From Helichrysum umbraculigerum (taxonomy: Eukaryota > Streptophyta > Magnoliopsida > Asterales > Asteraceae), in the NCBI GenBank assembly GCA_949592205.1, contig CATIUR010000003.1:168257759-168321758 (forward strand): a stretch of 64,000 nucleotides of DNA, in the 5' to 3' direction. The position numbers and the translations under genes were made by a program. This document shows positions 23,801 through 36,683 of the stretch, one piece after another. The stretch's first letter is position 1, and each line of letters opens with the position of its first letter. Under the pieces are notes generated by a model that saw only the letters and a list, made by a program, of their open reading frames with translations, did not search any database and had not been told where the DNA came from.

Positions 23801-25979
23801 TAACTATTGAATGTGGTATTTATGATTCGAAATATAATATAATCACAATAAATTCTAAACATATTTTAATTTTGTTGATATAGGTTCGGTTTATTTGACT
23901 TGGTTTGCTTTTAGATAGTAGAAACTTATATGCCCCGTTCGATATATAACACATTCCAGGTCGACTCATTCTTAAGTAAATGGATCGAAATGATGAACTT
24001 TTACTACCGGGTTGAATAGAAGAATTGAAATTTGAATGAGAAGTTAGTATTGTTACAGTAGTGATTGTACTTTTCAGCTTGGTGTGTTTATTTATTGCTG
24101 CATTAAAGCTGTGAACTAAAACAAAAGAGACCAAAATGGAGTTGCAACTAAGCAACTACTACAAGTCCACAATTGTTCCCAATGGACAAGTGATTGATTA
24201 GAAAAGAGAGTCAGTTTTTGTTTCCTTTTGTGGATCTTAATGAGTAGCTATCAATTGTCTGGGATTAGGGACACAACTGTCAATGACATTACCCTAGATT
24301 TAATAACAGTAAATCTCAGTAGCTATTTTAAACCCACCACAAATATAGCCAAGCAGGGTTGGTGTTGGTGTTGGTAGTTATTTCAAAACCCTTTTTTGTG
24401 GTAAATGTTTGAGTATTTACTGTTTTGGGTTCATTTATTTCAGGACTGTTTTGTTTTTACATTTAAATGAAGCCCTCATTTTATAATCTTTTGTGTTAAG
24501 AATGGACAGCATTTTTAGTCTGATTTGGCAATATTACGAGTTCTCAAAATTCACTGTCTTTTGTTCAAAATATACAGGTTTTAGTGTTTTACAGTTTTAT
24601 GTTTGACGATTAAAGAAGACTAAAAGTGTGTATTTGAGTGAGTATTATTTTCAAAAATACAACAAGGTTTGTAACAGATGGAAAGCGAGTACAAGAAAAA
24701 CGTGTGAGACAATAGTTCGATCGACCAGTGACGTTAAATGTACACCAGCTGCCACGTGATATATACAACGTGATTCTTGCGTATCTAATCGACATGATGA
24801 ATGTTTGTGATTAAACACAAAATTATATCGATTTAATTGTCTCCGGTTTACCAAATTCTCTCTCTACAACAGTCATACAACTATCCGAATGTAGTGAGAC
24901 TACTTACAGAAAGACCTCGGGCTCTCGGCAAGCAGCATAAACAACACAAATAATTTGGTGACATATGTTCCAAACACATAAAACTAAGTTATTGCTCTAT
25001 TGGTTTATGTACACGTTAAGTGTATCTGTTTGTTCTTTCTAAAGTTAAATAAATATTCACTGAACTTGATGTTTCATGTACTCCTTTCTTTTTCTATGCA
25101 TTAATTAATTTCCAAAAAATATATATATATATATATATTTGAAGAAAAAAAAAAAAGAAAAAGTAAAATATACATAAATGATCGAGGAGACAATGTTGGT
25201 AGGGAAAGTGGTGTGATTAAAAAGACAGCTGCGTTTTTGAAGGCTTTGTCTCAAATACAATCATGTCGTCAACCTCCAACACTCTTATTAGACCTTTCTA
25301 TCTCTATTTCTACTTCTTTATTTTATCATCATATAAGCAAAATAAAGATTTTTACATCTATTTTATGAAAAAAATACGTACATTTTCAATAAGCTACAAC
25401 GACTCAAACAAAAAAAGAGAGATATATAACATCAATGTTTTAAAACCCGGTTATTTGTTTGAACCCGTTCCAAGAGCCGGGTCGCGGGTTTTTCAACATG
25501 CATGAATTCGAAACCATATGGAGTACTATCTGATTATTTTGTCAACGTACTCCTGCTTTTCATTTTAAGCGGAGTCCATTCACTCGAAGTCATATTTGAG
25601 ATTACTAGCGAAAAAACCAGCTGATCGATGGAACGTAAAATAAAATTGTCACCCATGATAATATTACGTCGTTTTCTTCTTTTTCCAATAGATTAGCTAT
25701 GATGATGGTAAAATTTTCCCATTTAATGTGTTAGAAGAAATTATGTTTAATTAGGGGTGAAGAAAGTGAGTTAATTTTTCTTTAATAAAATAATCATGAT
25801 AACACAGTTACTAAAGATATTGATATTCAAATGTCGAGTATAAAATTTGTTAAAATATATGGCTAAAATGCTTTGCATGTAGTATGGATTTATACGTCAA
25901 AACATACTTCAAATTAATTAATGTGAACATGCATGCATGTATAGACACTGCACATATTATATTATATTTTATATATATG
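23801..25979. other. Intergenic region without a recognisable gene
   Basis: AT-rich, with only short open frames that look accidental and a short TA run near 25120. No RNA gene or element boundary could be defined. Confidence 0.5.
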
Positions 25980-26832
25980 GTAGGGTTCAAATGAGAATAG
26001 GAATGTGTGTGAGAATGAGGGAACCAATGATATCAAGCCATGCGTACAAAGAGAATGTTCCACATGTACAAAACCCATTTACCCCCAACATTAATTATCT
26101 CACAAACGACAAATCGAAAAATTATGAAAATTGCACCATTAAATTCGTTGTTTTCTACTCTTCGATTTGCCGTCCCTCAAGACATACTTTCGAAAAGTTT
26201 TTTTTTTCAATTTTTTGGTGGGTTTCACATTTACTAACACATGTGTTAAAGTGTTGCGTTTAGGGTTTAGGGTTTGGGGTTTAGGGGTTAGGGTTTAGGG
26301 TTTAGGGTTTGGGGTTTCTCCCCGAAACCCCAAACCTCAAACCCTAACCCCTAAACCCTAACCCCTAAACCCCAAACCCTAAACCCTAAACGCTTTACAA
26401 AACGCTAAACCCTAAATCTTTCTAAACCCTAAACCTTGAACCTCTTCTAAACCCTAAACCCTTATAAACCCTAAACCATAAACCCTACTAAACCCTAAAC
26501 CTAACCCGAAACCCTAACCTTAACCACAAATTAAATGTACAACTAATCACTAACACATGTGTTACTAATTTGTGAAACCCACCAAAAAATGAGAAAAAAA
26601 AAAGTTGTCAAAAGTATGCCTTGAGGGACGGCAAATCGAAGAGGAGAAAACGCTGAATTTTATGCTGCAATTTTCATGATTTTTCGACTTACCGTTTGTG
26701 AGATATTTAATTTTTAAAAATGTGGAGGAGATAGAATAAAGTGTGGAGGAGAGAGAATAAAGTGACACATGGCAGAAATCTGTTGGTTCCCTCATTCTCA
26801 CTCAAAATTGGTGTACTAATTTGAACCTTACT
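25980..26832. mobile_element. Fold-back element 2 with telomere-like core
   Basis: Same family as 12618-13432. The ends are GTAGGGTTCAAATGAGAA and, inverted, GTAAGGTTCAAATTAGT. The arms again carry ATCTCACAAACGACAA, the GCCGTCCCTCAAG region and ACACATGTGTTA. The core (about 26256-26535) is TTTAGGG-like on the left and CCCTAAA-like on the right, switching at a palindrome near 26317-26328 (GTTTCTCCCCGAAAC). The longer right half has decayed repeats such as AAACCCTAAACC. No reading frame of note. Confidence 0.8.
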
Positions 26833-28004
26833 CTTTATATATACTCCGTAAAAGAGTATAGCATTTATTGTGATATGGTTTCAACATTGTCTTTACTGTT
26901 TAGTGTTGTTAATACCATGTCCTTGCCATGTTAAGTGTTGACGTACTATGCATTGACTTGGCTTTCTCCGATAAAGGTTTATTGAAGGTCCTTTTTAATA
27001 AAAAGTTGGATTTTTCTAAACGTAGCCCTAAGGGCTGTCGTTAACACGCATAAAAGTATTGTACATGGCGGTTATTTATTTATTTTAGTAAACGGTTTGC
27101 TAAAATTGAGTCTTTGATCAAAAACTCAATTACTCCGTGTTATTTTGTGTGTGTAGCTTTTTCAATAAATAAATATTATGCGTGTTTGAGTTTTTATGAA
27201 AATAAACTTCTGAAAAGATTTGACCATTGGAGTGCAAATGTTTTTTATAAAGTTAGAATGGTGAAAAAAAAAAAAAAAAAAAAAAAAAAACTTTTTAATG
27301 CTCTATTCAATCCAAATTAAACATATTTGTTTAAGTGAAAAAGATTGGTTTTCAGTGGGTCATAGATGTGGTGGGGTTAAAGTTAGGCATAACTGTACGG
27401 ATGAAGATGAATGAGTGAATGAATGAATGGCTCTTGAGTCTTGTCTACTCAACACTTGACTAGGAAAACGGATTTATATATAAAAAATGTGTGTTACATT
27501 TGTAAAAGACAACGATGTAAAGCACATTTGATTATATATTATATTACTAAAAAATAATGGTATATAAATAATCACCCGATTACTTATTGACTGTTTGTGT
27601 AAAATCTTTTAACTATTTGCTAAAGATTAAAGATATATTTAGGTTAGATCGTTAAACACGCACGTATCCTTCTTGAATTAGATGTAGTACAATCACTAAT
27701 CCAATTAACTCTTTTAATTAGGTTAGATAAACATATGAAACGACCAAATACTCCATAAAAAGTATATATTATTTCATAATAATGCTAAAAAATCATACAG
27801 TTTTAACATTATATAAATTTTGAGTTAACTAGCTAGTAATTGAAAATTGGCATAACATGAGATAATAAATAATGTTACATTTAAATTGTCAATGCTCCAA
27901 TTTCATGTTACATTATACAATTTAACTTAAATCTTTTTTAACAAAATGAAACACACTAAAATTAAATAATGTTGGTACATTGCATCATCATATTTATTAT
28001 GTGT
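26833..28004. other. AT-rich region upstream of the Aux/IAA gene
   Basis: No gene seen. It contains a 27-base A tract (27264-27290) that may mark the tail of an old retroposed sequence. Confidence 0.5.
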
Positions 28005-28143
<139 letters not shown>

Positions 28144-28288
28144 GGGGTATGTTTTATTGTTCATGTATATAAATATATATATATAAATAATTTACTAATA
28201 AATAATAAAAATATAACATATACATACAGGACAGACAAAAGGTTTATGACAGAACATGCTTAAATTAATCCTTTCAAAGTATACCACT

Positions 28289-28298
28289 TATATATATA
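28289..28298 (+). promoter_or_regulatory. TATA-like box of the Aux/IAA gene
   Basis: TATATATATA lies about 80 bp before the ATG, giving a plausible short 5' UTR. Other TATA-like runs occur at 28168-28188, so the assignment is not unique. Confidence 0.45.
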
Positions 28299-28376
28299 CA
28301 AACACATCATCATCATCATCATATGTATAATATTAAACTTTCATTTTTTTTTCTTTTCATTTGAAGTCTGCAGAAA

Positions 28377-29354
28377 ATGGAACTTCAACTGGCCTTATCT
28401 CTCTCTTCATCTTCTTCATCTTCATGTACTACAAAGTTTGATCTCAACTATGATAAAAATGTGGAAGAAAAAAACATGAAAATGGAAGATTTGAAAAGAA
28501 GGAAGCTTTGTGTTATAAATGGTGATGATGATCATGAACAACTAGCAGGGTTCCATGTACCTCAAACTTTGCCACTTCTTTTTTGCAACAAAAGCAACCT
28601 AGAACATGATGTTGATCTTGATCTTGATGATGATCATGTAAATGAAGCTCAATCTAATTTTATCTTCAAAAATCACAAGTAATTCATATCTCCTTTCTCT
28701 CTTCTTCTTCTTTTTTTTTTATAGCTTAAGCTTGGTGTTAAATATATATGTACTGAATGTATCGATTAATGATCTTAATTAGAAATAACGGTGGAGAAGA
28801 AAATGGTATGGTGGGGTGGCCGCCGGTGAAATCAAGCCGGAAAAAGATTAGCCACGGCGGGCCAAAGTCAAAGTCAATGTATGTTAAGGTGCAAATGGAA
28901 GGAGATGGAATTGCAAGAAAGATTGATCTTAATCTACACCATTCTTACATTACACTCATCCACACTTTAGCCCACATGTTTCGGAAGTGTAAGTTTTTAT
29001 TTATATATATTTAATAATAATAAATAATAAAAACATAGTTTTAATTTATATATTATAAGTATCAATTAATTTGTTTGTTTATGTGTATATATATATATAT
29101 ATATATGTTGTTTGTTTGGAGAATAGGTAATGAAGATGTTCAACTAACGTATCAAGACAAAGAAGGGGATTGGTTGCTTGCCGGAGACGTGCCTTGGGGG
29201 TATTTTAGTACTTTCATTTCAACTTTTACATTATTAATTTTCGCAATATGGGTCCCCGAAAATAGCGTTCTTATTTGTATATTGTTTGAAATTTTACAGA
29301 TCGTTTACCGAGAGCGTTCAACGTCTAAAACTAATTAAAAGTAATGATCGATGA
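28377..29354 (+). CDS. IAA29: Aux/IAA transcriptional repressor, IAA29-like
   Basis: Four exons, 28377-28678, 28783-28988, 29127-29199 and 29300-29354, join to 636 nt (211 aa) with GT-AG borders. Domain I is an EAR motif LxLxLxL at residues 3-9, which recruits TOPLESS. A long acidic linker follows. Domain II is VGWPPV at 111-116, the degron bound by TIR1/AFB with auxin. The PB1 domain starts with MYVKVQMEG at 133 (invariant Lys136) and ends with the acidic [16 protein letters not shown] motif and VQRLKLIKS. The protein should bind ARF factors in the nucleus and repress auxin genes until degraded. The overall form (single EAR, long linker, RLKLI end) resembles IAA29, a shade- and PIF-responsive member in Arabidopsis. 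The exact orthology is from memory and only moderately sure. Stopping at 28681 or reading through 29200 gives false short frames. Confidence 0.93.
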
Positions 29355-32247
29355 ATGGGCATGATGGCCGGACACAATCATCATGGTTTTGGTTGAATTT
29401 GGGCAAGAAATTCGTTTCGGAAATTATATATAGTTATGTATTATTATGAATACAATGGTTTTATTAGTCTAATGGTATCTTATCTTTTTAGTTTTTATGT
29501 TTAAGTTTCGAGTACTAGATGAAGTGTTTAAATTTTATATTATGACTTCATTAATTCTCCTTGTCAAATCATATTCATTCTGGTTTCGTTTCGCCATTGA
29601 TTCGAGTTTTAAAGATCTAATACATTGTGCTTTGTTGTTAATGGACTTCATTCAAACTGATAAAGCTCTTCAAACTTAACGTAACGAGTAAAAATAAAGT
29701 ATACTCGACATTTAGGACATCAAATTGCTTTATGGATTAAGCATTTTACATTTATGAAAACACTATAAAAAATGTGTCTACACAAAATTATTACTTATGA
29801 TCATTTTTGACAATAAATCTTTAACGAAACTTGGCCAATCAATTCAATGCTCAATCTTGTTGAGAATGTAAATGACTAATTGTTATTAAAAAATAAAAAC
29901 ACGAAAATGGACATCAAAATTTCACTAAACTTGGCCAACCTTGAAATACCCGAAGTTCAGGCCCATTCTTGTATGGGCTTAGTTAATGGTCTTTGTATGG
30001 GCTTAGTTTTTGTTTTTGTACCTGCAAAATGTAAATTAAAATGATCGACCCGTAATATTTTAATTTGGTGATCACTTGTAATATTGGATGAATGTGCATC
30101 ATTTTTTTTATAAGGATACCATGCTACAAACTTGTTTACAATCATGTTTTCAAGATTATATTTTCATCAGCGACATTTCTAGTTTCCATAATTTTACGTT
30201 GAAACATTCTAAATTTTACTTCAAGTTTATGCATATGCTCTACACTATCACCACACTATAAATTAAGGTATATTTACATTTATTATTGACGCAGAACAAG
30301 AAACGTAATAACTCAACACAAATATCAAATTCGAAAACTAAGAGAATATATTATTTAAACCGAAAGTAAATAATGACAATTGCCCTAACTATTTATAAGA
30401 GGAGTCTCCTTGAAAGGGTAGAACTCTTATTACCTAAATAGCAAATAACCTAACTTGATAAGAAAACAAATTCCTAATTTTTATTCAAAATTAAAAAGTA
30501 ATTAAATAAAATAAAACTCCTAAAAAACCATAAACATGCGGATTCGCGCAGCACTCGAATGAATCGTGGGGTTAATGAGTGCCGAGGAAGCCTATTTTAT
30601 TTCTTATGTGAATTTTTCAACCTCGGCACCGATTAGATCAGATTTTAATCGGTGCTGCTCTTCCCCTGCATCGAACCCTTTTCACTCGCATTTCTTTGCA
30701 CGTTTCCCACGTTCCCATTGGTCCATAAACTTAACAGACAACTCGTTTATGGCGTCCTCACCAATTACGCTTCTTACTTTTAAATTCTTGAATGTGTTTG
30801 ACTCATAAAATTGCCACACTAAAATTTTTTAAATTTCAGATAATAGATTAACCTATTCATAATGGCTTTTCATGCGAGATTCTACCACAAAAGTTATGTT
30901 GTGAACAAACGCTTTAGAGCATGGGGAATGGCTATAACCGTTTACAACGTTGAACCGAGTTAATCCCTTTATGCCAACATTGAAGGCCGGTATTAAAGCT
31001 CAAAGTTAAAGCTTCAACGATATGTTGAAGATTTTTTTTTCCTCACATTGGTCAATACACATTAGTGGTAAGTTCATTTCACATTGCTTCAACATTGACC
31101 ACTACACCTAAAATACACTCCGTGTTGTTCATAGTGCTATGCACAACACTAGATACAATACCGAACCACTCTTTATCCTTAGGTTTTGAATATACATTAA
31201 TAGTCAAGATATCATGTCACTTATGAGCTTTGTATTCAAGTGTATAGGAACATTGCATTTGTATATAAGCATCAACATAGTTAATAAATCTATTCTGTCT
31301 TCTGTTATTTTTCATATGGAGATTTTAGATTGATATGATTAAACTACCTTATTCCACTTGAACTAATCAATTTCGTTGATCGATCTTTTCAGTACATTAA
31401 ATATATTTAAATAAGGGTATATTGAAGAAAGTATCCTAAATACAATATATATTTTTATTTTGTTTATTTGGTGAACTCAAAATATAAAAAAGTAGCCTAG
31501 TGAATGATGCATATGTATTAAATTTTGATGCATTGTAAATCACTTGGAATGGCCTCAAATGAGCATGACCACTAAGCACATGGCAAGACATATCTTTGCT
31601 TTGACAAATAATATATGGTTGAGGCATTAAAAATATATATATATATATATTAGACCCTTTAAATTTGTGATATAATAATCATATAAGGTCCTAATTTTGC
31701 ATCAACCGAATTAGTTTTTGGATCAATCACATAATTTAAATCAATTTATATTTAATCAATTTTATTTTGTTTATTCACAACATCAACATAGTAATGCGTA
31801 AGTTTATGTGATTTGGGTCGAGGTGTCATATGATTTTTGTGATACACAATTACACATGTTAGTTTACTTCTTTTTATTTTTTCCTTTTTAATGGCAATAA
31901 AAGATAATAGCTCAACTTTCCTCATAGGAGCAAACAAATTAAAGTTAAAGCCAAAGAAACTTGACTCAACAAAGAAAATAAAAAGAGAATGATCGATCAC
32001 AAACAAAACAAAAATCAACCCTTCTAAGCTACCAATAAAGATACATCGCAAACTCAAAATTTCTCATTTTTACTTATCATTAAAACACGACATTTTTCCG
32101 CGTTTACAAAAAAGTACATAACTTTTTATTTTCCCTTCTTAACTAGTTCTGTCCCTAAACTCGTTGTGTACTAGTATCATTTAAACATTTATATAAAATG
32201 TTAGAATGAAACTTTAATTATCCAAATTTGTAAAAATGAGGAAAATA
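29355..32247. other. Gene-poor AT-rich region
   Basis: No credible gene. A 10-bp perfect inverted repeat (GCACCGATTA/TAATCGGTGC, loop 10 nt) lies at 30626-30655 in a slightly GC-richer patch (30540-30790) that may be an old MITE or transposase relic. The remainder is featureless to me. Confidence 0.5.
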
Positions 32248-32826
32248 CATTAAATGGTAAATGGTCCGAAAAGTTAATCAACTTGTCAAAATTTGACAAT
32301 AAAGAGAATATGAGTTTTGTCGATAACCAAAGTGAACTCACATTATAAAATTGTACCATAAAAGAATTTAAGTTGTCAAAAAAGTTCAATTAAAGGTGTA
32401 GTTATTTTTACATTTTTTCTCTTTCAATTTTTAATCGGTTTTAACTAATGCGGGGCTTAAATCTAAAATATTCAATTAATATGTGACATTTTTGACCTAT
32501 AAAACATATGATATAAACACTAATTTTATTTTTTGAGTGTTTAAGCCCGAATTTTATTTTTAACGTTAAATCCTTTTATCACACAATTTCAAAATGTTTA
32601 ATCCTTTTATGCCACGATTTTAAAATACTAAATCCTTTATGACACGTTTTTAAAATGAAACGGTAATTTTTACCCTTAATTGAACTTTTTGACAACTTAA
32701 ATCATTTTATGGCTCGTTTTTAAAATGTGAGTCCTTTTTGGGCATCGACAAAAGTCATATTTTCTTTATTATCAAATTTTGACAAGTTGGTTATCTTTTT
32801 GGGACATTCGTCCGACATTAAATTAT
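32248..32826. mobile_element. Fold-back element with ~165-bp arms
   Basis: The left arm (about 32248-32412) is matched in reverse by the right arm (about 32668-32826). Both carry CAACTTGTCAAAATTTGA, TTTTGTCGAT, ACTCACATT and TTTAAGTTGTCAAAAA on opposite strands. A spacer of about 255 bp lies between. No transposase. Identity of the arms is roughly 80% by eye. Confidence 0.7.
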
Positions 32827-33713
32827 GTAGGTTCATGATTTTTTTTCTTGTTTAAGTGACACTAGCTTAAACCCCCGTGACAACGCGGACGATTAAATCG
32901 AAATTGTTATAGATTTGAAGTTTAATTCTATATTTTTAAATTCAATAAATTAATATACGGAGTATATGTTAGTGTGTTAAATATAAAGTGTTATTATAAT
33001 TCGTATATGTATAGCTTTAAGACCCGGTACAACACAGACGACTAAATTGATATTGTTATAGATATTCAACTAAATACGAGTGCATTCATTATTGTACATT
33101 GAAATTGTCATATATAAAAAAAAAAATTAAAAATGCATACATCACATCTTCCAATTTCTGGACTTTTGGGATATTGAACAGTCGGTTGGTTTTATCGGAG
33201 GGATGTTCAACTACTTTGGATTTTTGGGATAAACAATTTTTTGAAAGTTGTTGAATCTTTGTTGATCCATTTATATCAATACGAGAAAACCCGTAGAGAA
33301 TGATGTATCACATATATATAGTTATATATGAAAAATTATAATTAAGAAAGGATTTGAATGATAGTACATTTTTATTTTAGATAGTACTGAATTTATCTAT
33401 ATTTATGAAGTAAATTCATTAATATTGAGAATATATCGTGAAAGTTGTGTTGGTTTTTATTTTTTGTATTATTTTATTTTATTTAATAGTATTATAAATT
33501 GAAAATTTTTATTAATATATTTAATAATATATATAATTCCAAGGGTCTATTAAAAGATGGTTTCTTATTTAGTGGGTTAATGTGTAACATTATTATTTTT
33601 AATATAATTTAATTATATGTCGTTTGATCAAAATGAAAAATTTCATTGAATGGCTCAGATTCCTCCATAGGGTTTTGTTTTGGTTATTTAATAATTATTT
33701 AAATAAGATTTGA
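32827..33713. other. AT-rich spacer
   Basis: Nothing recognisable. The phrase AAGACCCGGTACAACACAGA near 33018 resembles AACCCCCGTGACAACGCGGA near 32871, possibly a diverged repeat. Confidence 0.4.
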
Positions 33714-33841
33714 CAGGCCCGGCCCATGAATTTCAGTGGCCCTGTGCGAAATCTATAATGAGGCCCTCGAAAACAACATTTTTATTCTTGCAAGGTACTT
33801 ACTTTAATCCTCTTTTTTTTTTGTCATTAAATTTCATAACT

Positions 33842-36018
33842 TATAACACCCGTCTCGAAATACAAAGACATTTTTTTTTATACATATCGGAAGCGTATGA
33901 TTAATAGAAATCAGTAGATTGCATACATACATTTCAAATAGCAATCCACTTACATACAAACCTTTAAAACTAGATTATTCTAATCATTACACACATTAAG
34001 TTTAGGTGTTATAGAAATCCAAATATGTTGTTAAATCATTAACGTATTATCCATTTCAGAGTGAGCTTGTCAAACATTCCATTCCATATGTACTTCTTGC
34101 CCACCCACATACAAAAGTAAACCTGCAAGAAGTAATGAGGGGTTAGCATGAAGCTAAGTGAATAGATCCCAAGCTATCAATCTAACTCAGCTTAACACAT
34201 GCCTATAACCAAGCAATGCACAAGCAACATAGAAGGATCGGTGGTCCTTGAGGTACCCTCATGCCGCGGATGGTTCCCCAAGTAACACTTAAAACCAACT
34301 TACGGCCAAATCAGAGGTTAAACCGATAGTTTGGTACTATTACTACACACGACGCAATTTCAGTGTCCAACACATGTACAAGGCACTTGCGAAGTCCTAG
34401 TAATAGTATCCAAACCCAACACATTAGTTGACCCCCACCAAATCAAATAGTCCACAACTATCATAGTATGTAGGACGCCAATAATCAATCAAGGGTTAGC
34501 TATCATGGCAATATAATATTAATGCAATCATTGTAATAAACTAAGTTTACCCGTTGTAACCATGTTGTTACAACTAACTTAGACTGAAAGTCCAAGATCC
34601 ACTCACCGACAATCATAGTCATCCACTCAGTAGTCTAATGTCACTGAGTCTTCTCCACATCTGAGAATACAATAACACAACACAAGTTAGTCACTTGTTT
34701 CAATGTGAAATATCATCACATAATTGTAATAAAATCTAAACAACTCAATCAAATAATTACCTACTTATAATCATTCAACACAATTCAATCCAAGATTATA
34801 TATAACCAATTTAACATCATTAGTTCACCATTACTATTAAATTATGAACATAGAATCACATCACTACATTAATCCACCTCATATATGGTCAATTACATAA
34901 TCAAGTCATTAATCTCATATATTAAGAATTTCACAATCTATCTCATCTATTATTTCATTAATCACTCATGATCATTATCATAATCATCTTAGCCTCAATG
35001 GATAACAACTTCATATACAACTCACCTTTTACTAGCAACATCATAACAATCTCTTATTATTATCAATCAATATGATTAACACCTAATCATCACACTTTCA
35101 CCAAATTCCACTTGGATTATAATTCACACAACCTGTGTAATTCACTATTAGGTTAGATTAAAGCTACTAATCCTCTTAATAACACATATTAACACCATTT
35201 CAACTAATATCAAGCCTTAGTTATGATTAATACCATTAACCCATCAAAACCTCATGAACTCATCAAATCATATTATCACCTTCTTCATTTCTAACTTAGG
35301 GTTTACATTATAATCATCATTTAATCATCAACTAACAAGAATTTAATCACTACAACTCTAAATTTTCAGATTATAATCAATAACCCATCAAAAATAATCA
35401 AAAACCTAAGAATCAAGATTAATTTACAAACTTAAGCTTGACTCTTGCTAGTTATCAACAACAATAAGCTTAACTAACATCAATTTCACATAATAAAAGC
35501 TTAAATTCGAATTATCACCAAGAACATCAAAAACCCCCAATTTCTAGGGTTCATGATTCAAAGATTTGAGACTTACTAGATGAAAGGAAGGATTAGAAGA
35601 TGATAATCTTCACACTAGAAGCTTGAATTCGAGTTTGTATTCTTCAATTTGATGATTTCATCAAGTTTTTGGATTGATTAGAGTTTGTGTGTGTGTATAT
35701 GATGAATGTATGATACGTACATATGTATGTATGAATGATAATAAATACCGACTCAATTATTTGAGTCTATAATATAACTAATCAAATTTCATTCCCCGTA
35801 CTTATCATTGTCTGGAACTTAAAAATATTTACGGGAAAACTATTTTATTTTACCGTCAATTCTATTAATTTAAAACAATCAATATTTCACTAGCCACAAT
35901 ATTTCCTGAGGCTTATCGACCTATTAATTATACAATCAAACACAATAACAATTTTAAATCGCATTTAAAATTTACATAAAATACCTATTACTTCTAGGCC
36001 CAATTTGAAGATGTTACA
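33842..36018 (-). mobile_element. Solo LTR B
   Basis: On the minus strand it starts TGTAACATCTTC and ends GGTGTTATA; length 2177 bp. The target duplication TAACT is perfect (33837-33841, 36019-36023). It carries the GGATCGGTGG block near 34234, the stem-loop at 34625-34649, an acceptor-like site at 34661-34662 and donor-like GTAAGT at 35571-35576 (all in LTR sense). It lacks a GC-rich hairpin cluster. Confidence 0.9.
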
Positions 36019-36351
36019 TAACTCATGTATTTCTTAACTTTAGAAACATTAGTTTTTTGTATATATTTGTAAATATGACTTTTGAGTTCATGTAACTTTG
36101 AAACAAGATTTTTATAGTTTAAAATATTGATTTTTGTTAAATTAGGAGCATGTGTTATTCAAAAATTAGGAGTAGGTTATAATATTATATAGAATACGTA
36201 GTTAAAAGGTTTTAAAATGGTGAGTAATCAAATGAACATAAAATTTGAAGGGCTAGACTGTAACTTCAAATATTTAATAAGGGGTGATAACGTAAAAAGG
36301 AAAAAAAAGTTTCTCAGATACACGGGATAAGTTCTAGTCATTTTTCTCATT

Positions 36352-36589
36352 AAAGTAAAGTAAAGTAACATCCCATACCGCCTTCCTCGGGTTAGGGCTC
36401 AATACCTTCTAGGACAGTCTATGGGGGAGGTTAAATGTAGACAGCCTTACCCCTACCCTAAGGTAGAGAGGCTGCTTCCAGTTCTACCTAAAGGTAGAAA
36501 GGACCTCCGGCCTTTTGCAGGGGATGGGATTCGAACCCCTGACCTCTTGTTCAGAAGCAAGGGACTCAGCCACTAATCCAACCCTGCTG
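36352..36589 (-). mobile_element. tRNA-derived SINE with 18-bp target duplication
   Basis: On the minus strand a tRNA-like head has box B GGTTCGAATCCC (36526-36537). The body ends in GGTAAGGCTGTCTACATTTA, an Au-SINE-like phrase, and a TTACTTTACTTTACTTTA-type tail. The flanks CTAGTCATTTTTCTCATT (36334-36351) and CTAGTCATCTTTCTCATT (36590-36607) differ at one base and are the target duplication. Confidence 0.85.
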
Positions 36590-36683
36590 CTAGTCATCTT
36601 TCTCATTCTTAACCCCTAATTCAATTTCCACCATTAAAATACAATCTCAAGCTTTATTTGATATGGCTCAATAATTACATTAC

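Noticed and set aside
29127..29338. Read-through of Aux/IAA exon 3 giving a hydrophobic tail
   Set aside because: Splicing at 29200/29299 restores the conserved VQRLKLIKS end; the read-through peptide is intron sequence.
30566..30808. 80-codon plus-strand frame in a GC-richer patch
   Set aside because: No domain; the minus strand looked faintly transposase-like (MDQWERGKRAKK) but breaks at once, so I could not support a call.
36526..36589. A functional tRNA gene (box B with TTCGAA)
   Set aside because: The 5' half does not make a proper cloverleaf and the body continues as a SINE with a target duplication.
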